From the NCBI GenBank assembly GCA_030374765.1, contig JARGXX010000121.1, positions 124,001 through 188,000 of the forward strand: a DNA stretch of 64,000 bases, given 5' to 3'. Position numbers and translations under genes: made by a program. The notes below the pieces were generated by a model. The model had not been told where the DNA came from, ran no database searches, and worked only from the letters and a program-made list of their open reading frames with translations. How positions within the stretch are numbered: position 1 is the stretch's first letter; each line of letters starts with the position of its first letter. This document shows, in pieces, positions 25,002 through 38,287 of the stretch. The DNA is from Agarophyton chilense (lineage: Eukaryota; Rhodophyta; Florideophyceae; Gracilariales; Gracilariaceae).

Positions 25002-27055
25002 TTAACTTACTCGAGTAACGAACAGTGGCCTAACAGCCCTCGGGATGACCTCAAGGTTCTCGGAAGCGCTTCGAACACTAACAGGACTCACTGGGGGTGG
25101 CGCAGGAGAACCTCTGTCGTTCTCATTGGCACCTGCACGAGCGAAACCGGAATTAGGGTCACCCAAGGAGCCAACGCGACCCCCTGAACTGGCCCCAGCA
25201 GGCTGGGCTCGCTTCTTCGGCGGGGATTCTCCTGAAGAACTATTGTAACCATCAGTAACCTCCTGATTATTCCAATTGAGACTATACTGGGCATCCGAGT
25301 CGGCAGTAACTCTCTGGGGCATTAACTGCGCATTCAGCAGTAGAATATTGACCATGGCGTTCTTCAGGTCCTGGCCCTGTCGGACAACCGCGGCATAGCG
25401 AGCCGAGCGACGCGCCCAGGAGCATGCTGCCCTCAGGACTGTCGCAATGTCCATCGAGGTCGTGATATCAACGGTACGGCAGACATGACGGAGATCTGCG
25501 GCGGCATTCGTGACCGAAGCAGGAAAGTGACCAACGGAAAGGACGGAGCGATATCGACGCCCCCGGTGGACTTCTGAGCAAGTGCCTCGCCTACAGGACT
25601 TTCAGTTTCGACAGTAACCTCACCAGGAGGAATAGTCATTTGGGCGATGGGCGGCTCATACGAGAGCTCATCCTGAGGAGCAGCACCCAAAGGAGGTGAA
25701 GGAGGAGAATCCGTCGGCAATACCATGGCGGACTCAATCGGAGGAATAACACCGTCCGCGGGTAGGAAGAAGTAATCTCCACGGAAGGATTCTCCGTCGG
25801 ACATACCAGCAGGAACCAACGGCCTGGCTTCCACATCAGGCTCGAAGCACAGAGGATCGAAAGCAATGCTCTTCGAATAATAGTCGGGCACGTGACGCCA
25901 GGGAATTCCCGATGGTTGATTCCTCAAAGGCTTGGCAGGATAGGGAGGAGCGTCGTCCCGACCCTGAGGATGCAGCGGAATCGGGATGAATGAGTTGGTA
26001 TCCCAGTTATACCAAAGGAACCCGGGAGTCTTGCCCCAGTCCACCTCTAAAACAAAATCCAAAAGGGCCTTGGTCTCCTCGACGTCGAACTGGGTCCCAT
26101 GGACGATGTTTTTCATGCCCAGGTTCCCTAGAAAACGGATCAAGATGTCTCGGAGCGGGATTAGCTGACCTCGAGGACCGGGTATGTTCTCATCTTACTA
26201 TACCCTCCAATCCTTCGAACGGGGATTACCATGGATTCCGTATTTCGCGGTATCCAGAAAGACCATAAGGAACATCACGCCGAACTTGACAAAGAGCACC
26301 TGCCAGGACATCCAGGACCTTCGGTCATGATCAGCGCCCATGAGTTGGGAAGAGTAGTAGGCCACCATGGACGGTGTGGGAACCGGAAGGAGCGGCGAGA
26401 CACGCCAATACACGGCCCATTGATTCTCATCCTCCTGGGGTAGGGAAAGGTACAACGGAATGCGTTTGTCAGCGCTCATGCCGTGGAACTCTACTTGGTG
26501 CCAACAAAAGAAGAACCACAAGGATTGACGCAGAAGAACATCGGGCTCGTGCATCTCGTTCCAATAGACCCGGTTGTGCATCCAGAATAAGTGGTCGTAC
26601 GGTGGCCGGAAGCACATAAGCGCCAAGAGGTTGTGACGAGCCGGAGAAAAGCGCACATGAGGTGAAATGAAGTCGGTGTACAGGTCTGAAAGGAGTTTGT
26701 TCAACCTGAACTGGTAGTCGGCTTCTTCCTCGCAGCGGACATACGGCATGTCCGCTTGGACTAGTGTGCGACATCGCATCGCCGAACGCGGATCCACAGG
26801 ACAATGCAACCATCGGTTATACCACGAGACGCTGCGCGGGTTCTTGCTGCCCCTCCGGAAGTCGGGTATTTGGGCAAACATTTGGGCGTTAAGATACATA
26901 TGGCAAAACCTTTGGTATTCTTCCTCTGAGGAAGGAAGAACGCCATGACGCACTGCCCGCTGATTTCGTCCGATGGTAAGGTCATAGCGGTCCTCGTGGC
27001 GCTCTTAAGCTACTTTGTATCCAGAAGAGCTCCCCGCTTGGTTGTTTGAAGCCAT
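25002..27055 (-). CDS. antisense accessory ORF, tandem copy 2
   Basis: As in copy 1, starting at ATG 27055. This copy keeps two bases (AA near 25344) that copy 1 lacks. The frame therefore stays open from MDIATVLR (25454) to 25002, matching the same stretch in element B. Substitutions give Gly to Trp, Asn to Asp and Glu to Lys changes in the N-terminal half. Function unknown. Confidence 0.6.
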
Positions 27056-28123
27056 GGTGCCGCTGCCCACAGGTTGGTCCGCCGGGAAGTGGATAAAAAA
27101 CCCGACGAAATTGACATAGTCCGGAGGGAGAATTGCATATCTGACGGGCTTATAAGGCGATCGCGAAATCGCGCGCCACCAATGGAGGAATACCGCGACG
27201 GGAAGAAGGAAAGATGAAACTGAATCGGGCAGGATTACTGCCGTGACCTTGAATGGACGTAGCGCCCACCGTGGTTCACTGCGGACAACGCGCGTAGGGT
27301 TGCCAAACGAATAGCGAAGGATAAAAAATGTGGCAAGGAACCCCCCCGGTGCGCGTACAGTACCTTAGGTGTACTAATTGCCAAGCTGGCACGAAGGGTC
27401 AGATCTTACACACTGGTATCCAGAGGATGGTGGCGATTCGACGCCCCGTCGGGCCAACTGGTAACGAAAACAACTAACCCCCGGGATGGTCATAAGACGC
27501 TGACATGTCGGGCACGGCATCGCTAGTGTCCAGGCCATTAGCACGCTCAGAGGCATGACGTTTCGACCCCGAAGGCAAGATCGAAGGTTCACCCATACGT
27601 CCATCTAGAGCCAGAACCCCTGGGTGAAGCTTGAGGCCATCTGGAATTCGCCGTGAAGGCCGAATCCTAAGGATGGAAATATGTGGAGGAGCGATGATAA
27701 CGGTTAAGCCCTGTAAGATGCTGGGCTCCGAAGGATCTTGCAGATGACACATAGACGGGTCGACCTCAAGTGGACTCATGTAGATTGTTAATTTATTTTA
27801 ATTAGTGTAGTAGATTAGCATTACAGTACCAGGAAGATCTCAGCGCCTCACCAGTACTATTTACTTGGCTCGAGTGACGCTTCTCCCTTAGAGTACGATA
27901 GGCACCGAAAGGATACTAAATAACCCCCTTCCACCCTTTGGTATTCAAGCCATCGTTTCCGTAGCTCCAAACTGTGAGACTACGCAGTAAACGCCAGGCC
28001 ATTGCACCTAGTACTCTGGGAGTGCTGCAGTCAAGGATTCGAACCTTAGGACCCGCTCTACCTCGATACCACCGGTCGAGACCCGTACGCTGACTTAATT
28101 CGTCATTGAATTACAATTAAAAA

Positions 28124-29197
28124 ATGGCTCAAAGACAAGTATCGCTTAACCAATTGAAACAATTGATATCACCTGAATCCAAACAAATCAATGAACTCAA
28201 CTTCTTGTACCGTCTACTATCTACGACGGTTAAAATTAGCCGAGCTACAGACAAATCGGAAACAACACATTGGGTTCGTGGTGATCTATCCGACACAGAA
28301 AAGGGTGAAGTTGTTGTAAATAAGCCTTATCCAACTGAAGGTGAACCCACAATGAGTGTCTCAGCGGACGCTCATCGCCCAGACTTTGAAGCGCTTGAGT
28401 ACTGTAGAATGCTGCATGTTTTGGCTGATACGAGCACGAACAGTACCAGACAAAATTTAATGGAATGCCTAGATCGAGAGCAGCCTGATCAGGAAACTAT
28501 TGATCCGTGAACGGAGAACTTTGCACCACTTTTTAATGATGCCAATTTCAAGCCAAAACTTAACACCGTTTTAGCCAGTGGGGTTACGCTTAGCGACATT
28601 TCTATGATCAACCCCACACTCCGGCCACACTTAAGAGACGGTGGTGTGTTGAAAAGGAAATGGGCTGGCTTGAAAAGCTTGTATGGAACTTGCTTATCGC
28701 GTCATGAGTCGTCAGGGAAAGGATATCTGGACACTTCTGCGACTTATGCGGACGGTAAGTTTTATACTATGTACGCTTTTTGTTTCCTTAAGTTACATCC
28801 GATGTTACAACCGCTTGCGACACGTGCGCTAAAATCGGATGCACAAAGAGCAGAAGGGGTTGGTAGTGGCGTTGGTTGTCATGGTTTTCGGGGATGTAAA
28901 TACCGAACGTCTGTTAAGAAGAGAAAGAATAGTCATAATGAAATCACGTTGCTTGGTATAGAAAGTCTTGTTTATGCACTACAGGCTCCTGACAGTTACA
29001 TTTATACAGAGTTGCAGAAAGCAGAGAGAGACAAAATAAACTTCGAATGTCGCGAAGCCGAAGCGCATTCCGCCTGCTCTACTCTGAATGCTATTTCTAA
29101 AACAAATATGATGCTGCAGCAGGCGTCGAGTGATGAGGAGAAAGCGGATTTTCAAAGAATGCTGAAGAACCTCATGAACAATCTTGATTTAGGTTAA
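28124..29197 (+). CDS. Myb/SANT-like ORF, tandem copy 2
   Basis: Apparently unchanged from copy 1, with the same in-frame TGA at 28508-28510. Confidence 0.5.
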
Positions 29198-29271
29198 TTT
29201 GTTTGTATATGCTTCTTTGCTGTGCTACGCAATACGATCAAAAGAAGAAACAATTTGGGTTTTAAAAGGCT

Positions 29272-29538
29272 GTGGAAAAGTGCGAAGCCATCACCAACTG
29301 CCCGTCATATACGCAATGCCGTGGGTGTGCAGCAGCCTCCCCTTTGTGTGAATTTGAATATCGTACGCATACGTGCCATCCGACACCACTATGTTTGTAT
29401 TTTGGCGTAGTCGCTGTACTTGTTGGAACGGTCACCACTGGTCTTGTTCTTTATGACGTTTTGCGTTTGATTTATGGTGCTCATCGAAGTCTTGATATGG
29501 GCGTCACATTTTTGAGTCACATTGAACGTCACAAGTGA
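29272..29538 (+). CDS. Cys-rich single-pass membrane protein, copy 2
   Basis: Unchanged from copy 1: the same cysteines, hydrophobic segment and TGA end. Confidence 0.4.
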   Translation: MEKCEAITNCPSYTQCRGCAAASPLCEFEYRTHTCHPTPLCLYFGVVAVLVGTVTTGLVLYDVLRLIYGAHRSLDMGVTFLSHIERHK

Positions 29539-29653
29539 CTTCAAAAGCTCTGGATTTACGTCCAAGATAGAGCAAATTTCCAAGCGAGCCTTTCCGAGAT
29601 ACAGGTAGCTACTGGAGCTCCGCAAAGAAGGAACCCTTCTTGAAGATGCTTGA

Positions 29654-30463
29654 AACTGCGTTGGCCCCGAATACCTAGAACTCGATATCACTATCTAGGA
29701 ACGTCTCCTCATCGCCGCCTCATATCGAGATCGAAACTCGACTGTATTTGCCGACGACAAAGATTTCGCAATAAACTCTAGTTCGGAACTTCTCGTGATG
29801 AGGAAAAGAAGAGATGCTCGTAATCGAGATGTTCACATGAATCCGACCTCCTTTGCGACTCTCCGGGTTTTGAATGCTGCTTTTTTTCAGGATTCTGGTG
29901 TTCCGATTACTAAACAACAGTTTGTTCCAGTAGAACGGTCTGGACTGGTGCCTCGCTTGTCACGATACAAGAAGCACACGCTTGCGATTCGACGTGGCTC
30001 GTATGTGGTCATTTCCTTTTTCGACGTCCTCGCCTAGTGGTCCGCAGATTGTATTTGTTCCTGCCCAAATGAATCTGACGATCGTTTCGAGGCTTGTATA
30101 GAGAAGAGGTATGAAGGCCTTACCCAGTCATTCACTGGCGTTGAACATCATGCCAGTAGAAGAAGCAATCCATTGCCTTATGTACTTGCAGCCGAAGCAG
30201 AATATGCAGCTAAACGTCCAAAGTGCGCTGAGTTGCATTTAGGTCAAGAGACACGCCAGGCACCAAAAGAAAACATGCTCCTCAACATAGGAAGAGAAAA
30301 ACAAGCAGGTATATCAGCTGTAGCATCACGTGATTCTGGAATTCTTCTTGAAGTGCTTGGATATATATTAAAAGCCAAGAATGTGAGTGAAACCGCAAGA
30401 ATAATTCGCAGCTTACAAACGAACATAGGCACCAGGGCAACAGCCTTCAAGCCACACATCTGA
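29654..30463 (+). CDS. hypothetical ORF with two TAG codons, copy 2
   Basis: Same frame and same TAG positions as copy 1. Function unknown. Confidence 0.35.
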
Positions 30464-31603
30464 AGCAAATCGGGAGTTCTGGTGGGCTCAAAACCTTTTA
30501 TTTACAAGTCGGTCGCTGAAGAGAAGCTACATTGGTCGATATTCATGATGCTAATATATTTCTTGATCCACGAAAACGATTAGCCGATTTAGAGAGGGCG
30601 GAAATAAATATTGAGGAAGTAACTTTTCGGACATCCTGTCGTTTTGAAGTTCAGACTGTGCAGCATGCAGCCGGAGAAGCATCGAACGCTATAGAGCTCT
30701 CGAAAAGAGCTAAGCTGGAACCTGGATCTCTGCAATATGCAAACGATGATGAAATGCTTGCAAGAGCGATTCAAAACATTACCGATTCTGGAATGAAAGA
30801 AGACATGTTCTTTCGGTTACGCCGTTAACAGAGTTTTCTAGAACGGGGGTTCTTCTGGATGTGTTTGAAATCAATGGCTGACATCGGGATGCAAAGCTAT
30901 GCAAGCTTGGAAAAACGGAGATGGATAAGGCAAAGAAGCGCCAATTGTATATTCCGCATTCGTCGATATAAGACTCAAGCATGGAAAAGAAGAACAAGCA
31001 ATAACGTACAAAAGACGGATCGTGGATTTGAGAGAGAAAGGATGAGCTCTTGGTTGCTGCGGTCAGGGCAGAGAAGCAGCAACCATGGCCTCTCGCTTGA
31101 GAATTCAACAACTCTTTGAAGAGGTCTTTGATCTAACCGCAAGGCCTTTAAACAAACTGACAGCACCACCTCCAAGAAGTAAGAACAGCCCTAAATTCGA
31201 AGCTGGTTGATGTAAATGAGTCTCAACGAAAAGGACTTCTGTTATCAGAAGGCCGGGAGACTATATGTATCACGACATTGCTGAAGGTTTTGAATGAAAG
31301 ACGTGCGCTCTGTCGCACTCTCAAGGTTCTAAATTTTTGTGAGGTTTGTAAATTCCTGTTTTCTTACAATTCAGTTGCTTCGTAACAAGCGACCCATCAG
31401 TTCACACCATCCTGGCGCATCAAAGTGTCATAGAATGGATGAACTGATAGCAGTTAGCGGTGTCCAAGGAAATTTGGGTACCATAGTGGCACAAAGGCGT
31501 GCTACGGTTGAATTGTGGTGCTATATTGTTACATGTTTCGACGATGCCTCTTTCGAAAATATACAAACTTCTCAAGCTCTCCGGCAAGTGCATCTCGGAT
31601 TAG

Positions 31604-31780
31604 TCAGTTCTCTCGCTTATAATTTCTTAACCTTCTGTTCTCTCTTTCAGTATGTAGTATATTTTGAAAATGTACTACAGAATAGCCATGTACATTGTTC
31701 ATGATATAAGGCGGAATCATATCTAACAAAGAAGAATCTGCACTGTCGATTACAAAGTTGTGTAACTTGGCTGCAACGAA
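31604..31780 (-). pseudogene. DDE transposase remnant, copy 2
   Basis: Same C-terminal fragment fused to the truncated RT of element C. Confidence 0.5.
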
Positions 31781-33530
31781 AGAAAGATGTCCAGCGCCCT
31801 TTGAAAGATGGCTGGAGCATTGCACAGCCCGAATGGCATTCGCGTGAAGCGAAAGAAACCTGCATGGCACGTGAAGGTCGTTTTGTCTCGATCTTTCTCA
31901 CCTAAAGGTACCTGGTAATAACCACAATGGGCATCCAACGTGGTAAATATCTGCGCATCTCCCAAGGAGTCGATGCACTCATCCATTCTAGGTATCGGGT
32001 ACGAATCTCTGATGGTCACGCTATTGAGCCTCATGTATTCCAAACAGAACCTCATACGGTTATCCCCTTTCTTCCGAACCAGAACCACGGGACTAGCCCA
32101 ATCTGAGTTGGCTGGTTCAATTACCTCTTCTTGGAGCATTCGCTCTACTTCTTTGAGTTCTACTTCTCTCGCCTTCGGACCTGCACGGTATGATTGCTGA
32201 TAAATCGACTTCGAGTCAGGGAGGAGCTCGATGCGATGCTGTGTGGCCTTAATTTGGCCCAGATGGCCTGACCACATAGTTTCAAACTCCTCCAGAAGGT
32301 CGAGAATACGGCCTCGCAGTTCGCCGTTTTCTTCACCGATCTGGACTGTATCTTGCCATTGCCTCTCAGGGTCAGGTTTCTTTTCTTTGTCTACCGATGC
32401 CTTATTGGTTAGCTTTGATTCCAAGTTGGTATTTATCGATACTTTAGTGGTTGTGGACGCATTTGTGCACCGCCCTTCCTTATTGAGGGCGACGTCGCCG
32501 AGATTAGTGTGAGCTACGGTGAAGACCCCTTGTGGTGCCGGTAGTGTGATGCCAACATTGGTATTTTTCGGCAACTTCACGTCATGACTGCTGAAGTTGC
32601 TGAGACACACCTTCAAGGGTTGATTTGGGATGTTGTCGACAATCCCGTTGGCCATCAAGGTGAGGTGTCGAAGTGCTAAACTGGGATGGTTTTGTAGTAT
32701 GACCAGCCCGGGGGTCGCACACGACACCAGTACCAATACTTGGTGCATTGGCGAGATAACAACCTGTTTGGTAATGCGCACTTTGTTGGAGACCGTTTCG
32801 GTGGATATCGTCTTCTTCGGTTTGAAGAACCATCCCCGTTTGGTTTCCGTATTACCTGAAATGGAAATTCGTCCCCCCTGACGTAGGGCGACGGTATAGG
32901 AACCAGGAAAAATGGCTTTGACATGTCTGTCGATGAAGTTCGTACATAGTAGGCAGTCTGCTGGTAAACGGTCGACAACAAATAATTGCAGTCTTACCTT
33001 GAGGTTTCCGAGCTGCACAAAAGTGGTGAGCATACCTGGAAGGTTGAATGGGCGCTCATTTGCATCCACCAGCGGTTTGTCGTCGGGAGGTCGGCTCAAG
33101 TTCCGAAGTACCGCCTCAGGTATGACGCAGAAGTTCAGGAAGTTTGGGCCGGCCCCCGTATCCAACACGCAGGTGACCGGGACCGCAAAGCGATCGGAGA
33201 AACTCATTGAAGCACGTACTTTATAGTTTTTGTACTTCATATGACAAACGGGACCTGGTTGTGACGTGTTCTCTCCCATCTTCAAGGTTCTGGGTATCAA
33301 TTGGCCTTCCGATAGCAGAATGGGTTCGGCCATTACGCCAACCGTTCGGTGTTTTCCTCCTGTACGGGAGGGAGTGAGTCCAAGTTTGGTCTTTCTTTGA
33401 TGATACTGACCGGTACCGGTGTACGGGGTTGGAACATATTTGGTGCTTGCGTTGAAGACCAATAGAGGCGTTAGTGATTCTGCATGCGAGCCTGAATCAA
33501 CTCGGCTCTCATCCCTTGAGGTAAGTTAGC
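31780..33530 (-). pseudogene. element C pol, tandem copy 2
   Basis: Protease plus N-terminal RT as in copy 1. Ser to Phe near the protease active site and Thr to Ala changes distinguish it. Confidence 0.85.
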
Positions 33531-35543
33531 GAAATTATTTGCCAAATGGTCTGTCGCAAGACAAAACCAGCAAACGAGGCCTCTAGTTTGGGGGTCCCGC
33601 ATTACCATGGAGGGGGGCCTCGAAACCTGGTTGGTAAGAGCAGTGGCGTAGGATGTGGGTGGCGAGTTATGGGAGCTCGCTCCCTGCATCCTATGCAAGC
33701 TCACCGCACTTGGCGGCGATTGTACCGAGTTTGGTGTACGCTTTGACTACCGATTTACTACCGTCGAAGGTTTCGAGAACCGCCCCGGGGTCGCTACCAA
33801 GTGGGTAGCGGTCCCTGTAGGTACTTCGAGGTGCGAGCTACCCTCTGAGGTTGTGGTGACTTCAATTTACAAGACCGACCTTTTCGGTTTATCCTTCGAC
33901 GTTAGAGGCACGGCTGGTCTCTTTCCCAGCCGAAGGGTATCTCCAAGGCCCTGGGCATATCGAGCCAGCCCATTATAGTCTACCTTTCGGTTGGTGGCCA
34001 GGTAATTGCGTACCTGGGAACGGATCTCTTTTTCGACATTGTCGGCAAATAGCGACTTTAGCCTAGAGATAGTGAACAAATTACCACAACTGGTTGCCAG
34101 ATTCCACAGCGTGAGCAAAATCTCCGATTCGGCTTTCCCAGACCTTTGATGGTAGGCGAGTACTTCCGGATAAGCGTCTTGGATATCCTCATCGGTGGAG
34201 TATGTTTCCAAAAGGAAATTGACCACTTTCGGGTATGACTCCAACATCTCTGTGCCATCGTCATCCATCGCTGAGGTATTGCCGCGGAGCCTACCCTGCA
34301 GCAAGTAGTATGCTTGCCCTTTCAGGTAAAAATGAAATAGCGACATAGCAGCACGCTCGGAGAAACAATTTTGGTCACATGCAAGCTTGAACTTCTGTAA
34401 AAACTCAATCATCGCGACAGGACCCGAACCTGTGAAGGTTCTGTCACCCATTTGAAAGCTGAGCTTTTTGTGGTGCTTCGTAATCTTCTGAGCAACCTCT
34501 TGGGTGTGTTCAGAAGACGTGTTGATCAACCGATAAGTCCTGTAGTCAACTGCTTTCGTGAACATATCGTTCAACGATTAGGGCACCTCCAGGTCCATTT
34601 CGGTGTCCGACTCAGAGTCGAACGACTCATTGTATCGCTTTTTACCGTTTCGGGTCTTTTTCGACGACTTTTTCGCCGACCTGTTCGTTTTCTTCTTGTT
34701 CTTACCTTTACGGTCATCATCCGACGATGAACTCGTATCGGAAATGGAGCCTGACGAGTCTGGATCTGAATCATTTTCTTGATTCTTTTCGCTCTTTGTC
34801 CTCCGCTTCTTCCCTTTTCGGTTTTTTCGTCGCTCATCCAACGAGTCAGACGATTCGTCTTTGGGACCACCTCCATGGGCATCGTTTTGAACGAAACCAA
34901 TAATTGTTGGCAGGTAGATGTCTTGAGGATCTACCTTCCCCGCGACCTCTTGACTCTACCTTGGACCTTGTAGGTACTCAATATCAGTAGGTAAGTGTTT
35001 TGAATGGGTGGAATGACCCATTTGGAACCCTCGTGGTATGCGCTTTGCGATGTTCACCTGTGTAAGTCGGTATTCTGCGAATCCCTCTGAAACCCAAAGG
35101 TCCTGCACAGGGCGGTAAACATGCTCCTTAGCATCTGTAAACAGATACTGTTTCACCATTCCAGGTATCCTGTCCGATAGCTCTTGAGCTGCTCGGTCAA
35201 CCACAATACGGTTAAATGCATCGACGTCCATTGAGGGCGGAACCATCCGGGTATCCGACTTCTCCTTTGAGGTTACTGCATCCTCGACCGCGAGGGTGGC
35301 GAGTGCTTTCGCTCGCTCTTCGAGCTGAGGCCATAGCTCCTCCGCTGCAACCTCAATTGGTAATTCTTTTTGAGGTTCCGTTGCCATAGGCGGCGGATCA
35401 TGTACCTTTCTGGTTTTGTCCCGAGGGTGCCGGAGCAGCTCCTCGGGGTTTTCCAAAATCGGTTGAGCCGATGGGGCTCCTTTATGACCTTTATGGCTTG
35501 GCGGGGCGCTTGCACCACGCGTAATTTTTTTAGGTCGTTCCAT
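33297..35543 (-). CDS. element C gag, tandem copy 2
   Basis: Same 749-codon frame, same internal TAA/TAG codons and same terminal TGA. Three amino-acid changes are visible (Pro to Leu, Tyr to Ser, Asn to Ile). Confidence 0.75.
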
Positions 35544-35690
35544 TTGTGACCAATAGTGGTATCCTGCATTGCTTTGCGGGTTATTCCGAAACCAAATAGG
35601 TATACGAGCGAGCAATCCTTCTCGGAATCTCGTGGAAACCGTGAAGGTACGACGAAACCTAAAAATACTTTCTAAGTCGGGAGACCAAAA

Positions 35691-36150
35691 TGTCGTACAA
35701 TCACCTCTGGGGTATGCTACTGTCTTGTCTCGGGAGAGTAGTGACGCTCAACCGTAGGGAGCGTGTTGACGCTGAACTTAGAAGGGAGACGTAGTAAAAT
35801 TCGATGGGAACAGGGCACTGTGAAAACCCGCAGGGGCAACGGCGGGGAAACGGCGGGGAAACGGCGGGGCAACTAGCCTATACCGTGTAGTTGAACGATA
35901 TTAGGCGTCGACGCGCGGGAAATACTGTGTGGTAGTTGAGAAACAATGAACCAAAAGGTATACTCGTGACCCAAATGATACCTGTCTTTATCAGATTAGG
36001 ATGGGGGAGGTGCAGTTCCCTATACGCAGTGGACTGCACTCTCCAGATCACTCGGCAGGTGCCAGCAAGGCACGGTATCTGACCTAGTGTCAGAGACCTG
36101 GCCCAAACTGACTACAAGGCCAGGTGGCCACTCCACTACTGTACTAAAAT
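35691..36150 (-). repeat. LTR of element C, tandem copy 2
   Basis: Begins TGTCGTAC next to the primer binding site. The outer end is uncertain, as in copy 1. Confidence 0.5.
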
Positions 36151-36260
36151 AGATATAATTACAATTACAAGACTAACAATTACTCAACCAGAAGGTACAT
36201 GTCAACACTACACGTGGCTTACAACACTTAGATGGTAGCTCGCCCTGAGCTGCATGGCCG

Positions 36261-36975
36261 ATGATTCCTCGCATCCATCACCAACAAGTTCAGTGTAGTA
36301 TATTGACAACCTCAACGGTCAGACCTTCTGCCACTATACGACATTGCATCAAATCGTCTAGCCTTTTCTCTAAATTTAGGACCATTCATCTTACTCTGAA
36401 CATGCGACTGACCACACTTCGTAATGACCCTTCAGCTACCGAGCAGGCCTAGCAGTTCACCGCATACGTCCTTTAAGTAGGAGAAGGTAGGGTTCCTGAG
36501 ACCGTATCGCGTGGCCTTATTCCTCTCCCGCCCTCTATTCATTATCATCCTTGCTACCGAACCATGTGCTCCGCTGTATTCGAAGGAATCGCCTACAACT
36601 ACATGGATCTGTCTTGGATTACTACTACAGTAATTCTGACGACAAACTCGCCTACGGGAGTTGAACGACTTTATTGGGCATATGATTCTCGGACCCTTTC
36701 GAACATATCTCAGCGCTTAAATTGTGGCAAATGAAAACCAAAACGCGTTGCAGTACCCCGTGGAGATGTTGAATACGCTCACTGCGGGGGCTGCACTTCC
36801 TGACCATTATTTCAAACTGAAGAAAGGATTCATGGTTATGTTGCTGCGAAACTTGGACCCTTCGAAAGGACATGTGAATGGTGCCAGATACTAAGTTGAG
36901 CGAATGACAAGCAGTGTACTCTTCCTAAAGTTAGCTATTCCATCTCCTCCAAGCCGAACTTCTGCGTAGATTCCG
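36261..36975 (+). pseudogene. Helitron Pif1-type helicase C-terminal fragment
   Basis: Reads through the ancestral right edge of the duplication. Recognisable in order: an SLFSKF-x-LTLNMRL stretch, a VGEGR-PE box, an IPLPP stretch, then YPVEMLNTL, LKKGFMVMLLRNLDPSKG and NGARY. These are typical of the helicase half of Helitron Rep-Hel proteins. Several TAG/TAA codons and at least one frame change are present. No Rep domain is nearby, so this is an isolated remnant, not the 3' part of the element at 59996. Confidence 0.75.
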
Positions 36976-37308
36976 CACGGATTTTCTGTAATTCAGCTGG
37001 CAAGGCCGTACCTTCCGTCATACCCCGTTTCGATGAGGTAGTAGCCTCGAGAGCGATCGTCGTCGGAACCTCCGAAGGTGCAACTGCGGCTCCTGTCTAT
37101 TTCGACTTCTTCTTCGCCTGACGATATAGGTGGTTGCCCGCCTCTGTAGAGGTGGCTAAGCGGGGTGCCTCGGACTCACTTCTTTTCGAATCCGGTAGAC
37201 GTCTTGGCTGCATGGCGACAAATTATCATTGTCAATCCAGATAACAAATGCGAACGACGCAAACACAATTTCTCAATGAAAAAAATATATACATCGCGCG
37301 ATCGAAAT
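36976..37308. other. spacer, nothing recognised
   Basis: No gene or repeat recognised. It ends with GAAAT, the putative left target-site copy of element B. Confidence 0.3.
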
Positions 37309-37754
37309 TGTAAATCAATGACGGGTGGGTCAGCGTACGGGTCTCGACAGATGGTAACGTGATAGAGCGGGTCATACGGTTCGAATCCTTGACGGCGGCA
37401 CTCCCTGAGTACTTGGTGCAATGGGCTGGCGTTTATTGCGTAGTCCTACAGGTTGGAGCTACGGAAACGATGGCTTGAAGACCAAAGGGTGGAATTAATA
37501 TACCAAAGAAGATTATTTAGTATCCAAACGGTGCCTACTTTACTCTAAGGGCGAAGCGTCATTTGAGCCCAGTAAATAGTATTGGCGAGGCGCTTGGATC
37601 TCCCTGGCACTGTAATGCTAATCTATTACACTAATTACAATAAAATAATAATGTACATGAGTCCACCTGAGGTCGATCCCTCCACTTGTCGCCTGTAAGA
37701 TACCTTAGGGCCCGTCGGCTTACAAGGCTCAACCGTCGTCACCGCTCCTTCACA
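37309..37754 (-). repeat. 3' LTR of element B
   Basis: In + orientation it starts TGTAA and ends CACA, which is TG...CA on the element strand. It contains a perfect GGTTCGAATCC at 37378-37388. Confidence 0.85.
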
Positions 37755-38287
37755 TATATCCCTCCTTAAGATTCGGCCGTCACGGCCAAGTCCAAATGGC
37801 CTCATGATTGACCCAGGGGACGCGAGCACTTTGTTACTCGCGGTACCATTGAGCGCGACGGTATGTCGCGTTGTCACCGCCTGCGGGGATGCGGGGATGC
37901 GGGGAAGCGTGAGATGACCATTGGTGCCGAATGTTAATTAATAAGCCTAAGGATTGAAACTCCCACGCGCCGTGAGCGCTGATCATAGGTGCATCTCCGG
38001 CGCGTTCCTCGCGTTGCGTTGCCAAGACGGTCCATTGGTTTGTTCCTTAGTGTCCGTTCTTCCTTTGGCGACCGTCCGCGCTTCGTCCACCGTGGTTCAC
38101 GCCTGTAAGTCCGTTCGGGTCGATTTCTTCACCTCTCCTTCCCATCGTGGTACTTTTCCATTGGTCGCTCGCGATGCCGAACTCGCTTTAAAAGCCCATT
38201 GGTTATGGAGTTCTCCCTCCGGACTTTGTCGCTTCCGTTGCTCGTCTTTTTCACTTCCCGGCGGACCCGCCTGTGGGTAATGGTACC

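Larger units (their letters stand above)
20054..28115 (+). mobile_element. element A, copy 2 (5' truncated by the duplication)
   Basis: Repeats 3606-11665 almost exactly: gag tail and protease start (20057-20872), pol (to about 24330), chromodomain (24330-24998), antisense ORF and 3' LTR (27682-28115). It lacks a 5' LTR and the gag N-terminus. Differences from copy 1 include a Cys-to-Arg change in the integrase Glu-motif region near 23818. Confidence 0.9.
20054..36503. repeat. 16.45-kb tandem duplication, unit 2
   Basis: Second copy, offset 16,448 bp up to about 8898 and 16,450 bp afterwards. Its right edge runs on into unique sequence that continues the Helitron helicase homology, so this edge is ancestral and the 20054 junction is the new one. 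Confidence 0.95.

Noticed and set aside
37340-37400. A functional tRNA gene in the LTR
   Set aside because: The A-box and B-box motifs are too close together and no anticodon arm can be folded.
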